DNA from: Thermoplasmata archaeon
Lineage (GTDB): Archaea > Thermoplasmatota > Thermoplasmata > GCA-020350865
DNA length: 9,885 bases
Assembly: GCA_020350865.1 (NCBI GenBank)
Contig: CP070726.1
Location: 2,120,757 to 2,130,641 of the forward strand
Reading direction: 5' to 3'
Shown: piece after piece, positions 6,131 to 9,885 of the stretch
How the letters are laid out: each line of letters begins with the position of its first letter
Numbering within the stretch: position 1 is the stretch's first letter
Position numbers and translations under genes: made by a program
Notes under the pieces: generated by a model
Told to the model about the DNA's origin: nothing
The model's database searches: none
Seen by the model: only the letters and a program-made list of their open reading frames with translations

Positions 6131-9100
6131 TCAATTGCCCGGGGTCAGTACACAGTCCTCGGTGACATGAACCCAGTAACCGTATCCCGGCTTCATGAGT
6201 GCGAGGTCGTTCATGTTGGCCGGTACATAGGTAATGTAGCTCTTCCAGGGGTCCCCCGTGTCATGAGCGTCGTACATCCGAACACGGTCGTACTTGCCCG
6301 CAATGGAGGAGAAGGCGTCAACCACCGTTGTTTCGGCAAAGCACGGGTAGCCAATGAAGTTCCATCCCCCAGCGGAAGTCACCAGTTGAATGGATGTATT
6401 TTCGGGCACATTGCCTATCATCTTCAAGTCGGCCGGGCTTTTCATATGGATCCACATTGCCATATATGGATAGACATCCTCCAGGTCGCTGTCGGACATA
6501 TGCCAATTATTATCACTCGCATTGAAGTATTCCACCACATTGTACTGGCCCGCAATGGGTGCCAGAACCGAGGATAGGGCAGTATCCTTCTGGACAAGGG
6601 GTAAGGAGATCAGGTTCCAGCCGGAAACCAGGGATATGACGAATTTTCCCATAATATATGTGTTGCTGTCGTTCTGGCCGGCGCTGTCCACTGCCCTCAC
6701 GACGTAGAATAAGTTCCAAGTGCCGGCTGCAGCCCCGGTATCGTTCCATGATGTTCTCAAGGGGATGATGTTACCTCCTTGCGGATCGAGGTGAAGTGAG
6801 GTGTTGACCCAGGGGACCGAGAAGTCTAGGTCCTCGGGGGATGCAGCCCGATAGATGAGGTAATGCGAAAGGTCCACGGACGGCGACGGCCCCCATTTCA
6901 GCACCAGTGTATCGAATGAGATTTCTATGCTCAAATTGATGGGTGGCTTGGGCGGCAGGTCCGTGCCCAATGTCACATTGACCTGTCTGCTCATATTCAT
7001 GACAGGCCCCGGCTCCGCATATCCGGTCAAAGCCTCCCATAAGGCGGTGACATTGTACGGGTCGTAGTATGTGGTATGGGTGGAAAAGACGGTGCTGTTC
7101 GGGCAGACGAGCCACCGTATGAATCCGTCGGAATCCGTTGTCTCTATTTGAGGGTTGCCTCCCGTTGCATTAAACACTGTGACCTGGGCGCCCTCTATCA
7201 GGTCCCCTTTGATGTCCCTCACAAACACATGCATGTACCATTTGATGGTGAGTGTGGATTCGGCATCGTCGAACTGAATCTTGTTTCTGTCGAAGGTGGT
7301 ATTGAGGGTGACAGGGTGTGATTCCCCATCCAATCTGAAATGGTCAATTCCTCCGATTATGGTTGAGTTTGTTATGGTGGGTGAGGGGTCTTCATTCAAA
7401 TATATCCCAACGGGATTATTAACGAGGATGTTCTTCTCTATAATGGGATCCGATTGATACAAATAAATGCCGTAGGATGTGGCTTCAGAGATTGTGTTGT
7501 TGTAGATGGTGGGTCTGGCGCCCCACATGACTGCCAACCTGCCGTTTTTTATGAAGTTGTTGAAGGCGATGAACGCTTTTGAATTGGATCCACCGACCAG
7601 AGTGAACCTATCGCATTCGGTGATCGTGTTGTTTGTGATTACGGGATCGTAGATATAACTCTCATCGATTTTTTTAAGCAGACTTGCGTTTATGGTGAGT
7701 CTATCGGTTCTTACATCCATCCTGTCAAAGAAATCGATTGTCCCGTTGGATACACTTCCTCGCGAGTTCTGGTCGTACAGCAGGTTCCTCCCCTGCGTAA
7801 CAGTGGAGTTCTCGATTACGAACCTACCGTATGAGCCCACGTCTATATCGTATTTGTATGAAGATATGGAGGTTAGGTTGGAGCCGTTCAGGAGGACGAG
7901 TTTTGTATCGGTGCTGAACTTCCCTGCAATGGAGATTTCAAAGCGCACAGCGCTTGTTGAGTTCATCTTCAGGGTAACATTATCGAGGGTGAGGGCACCA
8001 TCCGGCTTTATCGAAAGGTTGCCGTTTAATATAATATCCAGATTGCCGTGATACTGCTCGGTTACAACCACCCAGTCCCCGTTGCCTGCCGCGTTCTGGT
8101 TGCTGTCGTTCTTGCCCACCTTGTCCACCACCCTTACGATGTAGTACCGCTTTGTCCAGTTGGAGGCCGCATCGAAATCGGTCCATGTGGTGGAAAGCGG
8201 GCTCGGATCGCCTGATGTGTTGTGATAGGGCGAAGAGAAATTGAAGCCGTCGAGAGAATAGCTCTTGTAGATGAGGTAATGAACTATATCTGGTGAATCT
8301 GGGGCGGTCCAGCTGAGCACCACATCGTCATCGCTCAGGCTGAGGGTGAGGTCAGTGGGCGGCGGCGGCTCCAAATCGATAAAGAAGGTCCAGTTGTAGG
8401 GGACCTTCATTGCATTGCCGTACATATCGGCACAGATGATGCTCACGTTGATGGGGCCCACCCACAGGTCCTGGCTGGGGGTGTAGTCAATCGAAGTTGG
8501 TGTGATCGTCGCAAGGCCCGTTACGTTGGTGCCGTTGACCATCAGAATCACAGTGCCCACATCCACTCCCGAGTAGTCCCAGAGAGCAGCAGTGATGGTT
8601 GGGGTACTGTCCGTTGTATGCGCACCACCTCTGGGGGCAGGATCGGTGACGAAGGGAGGCACCAGGGCCTCAAAGGAGGTTGTATTGTAACCGATGTTGC
8701 CTGCCAAATCGATTCCGGTTGCATTCACGTAATGTATGCCGTCCTGTGTGGGGTAGAATATGGTGGTGAAGTTCATGCCCGTACCATCTGTCTGGGACAT
8801 GGACAGGGTCACGTTGGTGCCGTCAGGCTGCGTGATGTTGACGAAAGGAGACGACCGGTATCTCGCCCAGTACAGCTCCTCGTTGTTTTCATCCCTGTAG
8901 TCGTACCATACCACGTACACATCGGAGTTTGAATCGGCTGCAACGACGGGAATTGACGCCGGGCTATCCTGAAGGGTGAGGGAAACAAAGCCGCTCCACG
9001 TCGAGGTGACGTAATCGAACTTCGTGTAGTTTATATCGCGCGAATAGGCCCTGTACGCAATATGCAGGTTGCCCGTACCGTCCGAACCCATGCTGCATAA

Positions 9101-9885
9101 CCAGCTGTCTTTTAATAGTTTCAACTTGGTGCCCCAGGTGGCATTGGATGAGTAAAACTTCCTGTAGAAAATGCCCTCACCGTACTTTCCAAAGACCAGG
9201 TGTACATCCCCGAAGATATCGGCTTCCAGGTCGGGGCGCTGGGGTTGGCCCGTGCCGTTTGTCAGCTTCTTGAATCCGTCCCACGATCCATTCTTATACC
9301 TGTAATAGTAGATGTCGTTGTTCTCAATATAGGACATATGGATGTTATCATGGATGTCTATGGCGATTTTTTCAGCCTTGACGTTCGTATCGTAGTTAAG
9401 CAAGGTGCCGTTGTCATCCAGAACAATGTAGGTGGCGAACTCCGAATTCACGTGGAACCTCCCCACGGCGTGGATTCTGTTGCTGCTGTCCGCCGCCATG
9501 TCCGAAACGCTCTGCTCATCGTCGATGAAATGTGTGGCAGCCGTGATGTTCTTGTAGGGAATCACCACCTGTCCGTTGCTGCCGTTAATCTTGCAGTAGT
9601 ACATCCTGCCGTACCAGTTACCGATGGATTCGTGGAAGATGGAATGCACCTGGTCATTTAGGTCCACGGTGAGCTTGGCGTCGGTAGCGCCGTGGCCGCC
9701 TGTATCGCTTATTATTGTCTTGTTCTGCCATGTGTCACCATTGAATCTCATGTAGAAAATGGAGTTTCTTGTATCGCCTTCATCGTCGACCCAGACCATC
9801 TGGGCATTGTCGTTTGAATCGCAGACTATCTCGGGGTACATGGACTCCAGCCCGTCTCTCGGTGTGATCCTCTCGTCGGGGAACC
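6131..9885 (-). CDS. Giant secreted modular glycoprotein: propeller-like repeats, Ig-like, FN3, beta-helix, FN3, duplicated C-terminal module (N-terminus outside window)
   Basis: Predicted extracellular structural or adhesive protein; no enzymatic motif is evident. The frame stays open past the first Met at 9841 to the window edge (FPDERITPRDGLES precedes it), so start and signal peptide lie outside. Numbering from that Met gives 1236 residues. They comprise seven propeller-like repeats with D-x-[NDSG]-x-[VIL]-H-type cores (about 8, 60, 118, 162, 208, 254, 303); Ig-like region (332-490); FN3 (491-590); right-handed beta-helix of NosD/PbH1 type (about 600-868); carboxypeptidase-regulatory-like domain (871-958); second FN3 (962-1066); and two copies of a GWNLISLP module (1070-1153, 1155-1235). 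There are about 44 NxS/T sequons, which suits an archaeal N-glycoprotein. The C-terminus has no membrane helix or lysine-rich tail. It may be an S-layer-associated or polysaccharide-binding protein; neither is proven. Confidence 0.85.
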   Translation of the reverse strand, partial: FPDERITPRDGLESMYPEIVCDSNDNAQMVWVDDEGDTRNSIFYMRFNGDTWQNKTIISDTGGHGATDAKLTVDLNDQVHSIFHESIGNWYGRMYYCKINGSNGQVVIPYKNITAATHFIDDEQSVSDMAADSSNRIHAVGRFHVNSEFATYIVLDDNGTLLNYDTNVKAEKIAIDIHDNIHMSYIENNDIYYYRYKNGSWDGFKKLTNGTGQPQRPDLEADIFGDVHLVFGKYGEGIFYRKFYSSNATWGTKLKLLKDSWLCSMGSDGTGNLHIAYRAYSRDINYTKFDYVTSTWSGFVSLTLQDSPASIPVVAADSNSDVYVVWYDYRDENNEELYWARYRSSPFVNITQPDGTNVTLSMSQTDGTGMNFTTIFYPTQDGIHYVNATGIDLAGNIGYNTTSFEALVPPFVTDPAPRGGAHTTDSTPTITAALWDYSGVDVGTVILMVNGTNVTGLATITPTSIDYTPSQDLWVGPINVSIICADMYGNAMKVPYNWTFFIDLEPPPPTDLTLSLSDDDVVLSWTAPDSPDIVHYLIYKSYSLDGFNFSSPYHNTSGDPSPLSTTWTDFDAASNWTKRYYIVRVVDKVGKNDSNQNAAGNGDWVVVTEQYHGNLDIILNGNLSIKPDGALTLDNVTLKMNSTSAVRFEISIAGKFSTDTKLVLLNGSNLTSISSYKYDIDVGSYGRFVIENSTVTQGRNLLYDQNSRGSVSNGTIDFFDRMDVRTDRLTINASLLKKIDESYIYDPVITNNTITECDRFTLVGGSNSKAFIAFNNFIKNGRLAVMWGARPTIYNNTISEATSYGIYLYQSDPIIEKNILVNNPVGIYLNEDPSPTITNSTIIGGIDHFRLDGESHPVTLNTTFDRNKIQFDDAESTLTIKWYMHVFVRDIKGDLIEGAQVTVFNATGGNPQIETTDSDGFIRWLVCPNSTVFSTHTTYYDPYNVTALWEALTGYAEPGPVMNMSRQVNVTLGTDLPPKPPINLSIEISFDTLVLKWGPSPSVDLSHYLIYRAASPEDLDFSVPWVNTSLHLDPQGGNIIPLRTSWNDTGAAAGTWNLFYVVRAVDSAGQNDSNTYIMGKFVISLVSGWNLISLPLVQKDTALSSVLAPIAGQYNVVEYFNASDNNWHMSDSDLEDVYPYMAMWIHMKSPADLKMIGNVPENTSIQLVTSAGGWNFIGYPCFAETTVVDAFSSIAGKYDRVRMYDAHDTGDPWKSYITYVPANMNDLALMKPGYGYWVHVTEDCVLTPGN
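6137..6634 (-). repeat. Tandem duplication of the C-terminal GWNLISLP module
   Basis: Copy 1 (residues about 1070-1153) starts VSGWNLISLPL and copy 2 (1155-1235) starts SAGGWNFIGYP. Both continue with IAG[QK]Y, a V..Y strand, a single Trp, a DL pair, then YMAMWIHM in copy 1 and YGYWVHV in copy 2. The matching order of motifs shows the two modules arose by duplication. Copy 2 carries Cys1167 and Cys1230. Confidence 0.75.
8849..9883 (-). repeat. Seven propeller-like protein repeats in the giant surface protein
   Basis: Repeats share a strand of the form D-S-N-D-N-x-H-h-V-W followed by an aromatic strand such as YYYRYKNGSW. Examples are DSNDNAQMVWVD, DIHDNIHMSYIE, DGTGNLHIAYRA and DSNSDVYVVWYD. 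Spacings between cores are 52, 58, 44, 46, 46 and 49 residues, typical of beta-propeller blades. The fragment before the first one (ERITPRDGLESMYPEIV) resembles the approach to a blade, so more blades may lie beyond the window. Confidence 0.6.

Noticed and set aside
6107..6577. 156-codon plus-strand open frame at the 3' end of the giant gene
   Set aside because: It is antisense to the conserved duplicated C-terminal module, and no family is recognisable.
9200..9661. 153-codon plus-strand open frame opposite the giant surface protein
   Set aside because: It is a shadow of the propeller-repeat coding sequence; the Val/Ile/Asp pattern comes from reading the repeats antisense.
8849..9883. Sialidase or glycoside hydrolase assignment for the propeller repeats
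   Set aside because: There are no clear S-x-D-x-G-x-x-T/W Asp-boxes and no recognisable catalytic residues; only the propeller-like periodicity is supported.

Overview
The window looks like a piece of an archaeal chromosome of roughly 50% GC, most plausibly a Thermoplasmatota or related euryarchaeal lineage. The evidence is TATA-like boxes rather than bacterial -35/-10 promoters, a DUF131 (TIGR00304) membrane protein, which is an essentially archaeal family, a YfhO-like membrane protein with a sequon-rich outer domain, and a very large NxS/T-rich modular surface protein. The lineage is an inference; the archaeal assignment is fairly secure. I found no tRNA, rRNA, CRISPR array, transposase or phage gene.

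Layout. Positions 1-690 (minus) hold the N-terminal 230 codons of seryl-tRNA synthetase, cut by the window edge. A 172-base divergent intergenic region follows, with a 9-bp inverted repeat and a nested 6-bp palindrome next to a good TATA box. Then two plus-strand genes: a class I SAM-dependent methyltransferase (863-1714) and, with its own promoter, a 771-residue polytopic GT-C/YfhO-like protein (1796-4111). This gene converges on a minus-strand block across a short gap that carries a 9-bp inverted repeat and an oligo-T tract. The minus-strand block, in order of transcription, is a giant secreted modular protein (from beyond 9885 to 6131, N-terminus outside the window), a 140-residue DUF131 protein (6058-5636) and a complete biotin carboxylase AccC (5564-4188). 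Gaps of about 70 bases with candidate promoters and ribosome binding sites separate these three, so they may be separate units rather than a tight operon.

How the genes may relate. SerS and AccC are housekeeping or central-carbon genes. The methyltransferase and YfhO-like protein fit envelope glycan or lipid-linked sugar modification. The giant protein is a predicted extracellular glycoprotein with this order: propeller-like repeats, Ig-like region, FN3, right-handed beta-helix, carboxypeptidase-regulatory-like domain, second FN3, then a duplicated C-terminal 'GWNLISLP' module. It has about 44 N-glycosylation sequons by hand count. A functional link between the glycosyltransferase-like gene and the glycoprotein is possible but not shown by the sequence.

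The best candidates for something under-described are the architecture and duplicated C-terminal module of the giant protein, the internal duplication in the DUF131 protein, and the symmetrical operator-like DNA between serS and the methyltransferase. I see no clear new defence or mobile system here.
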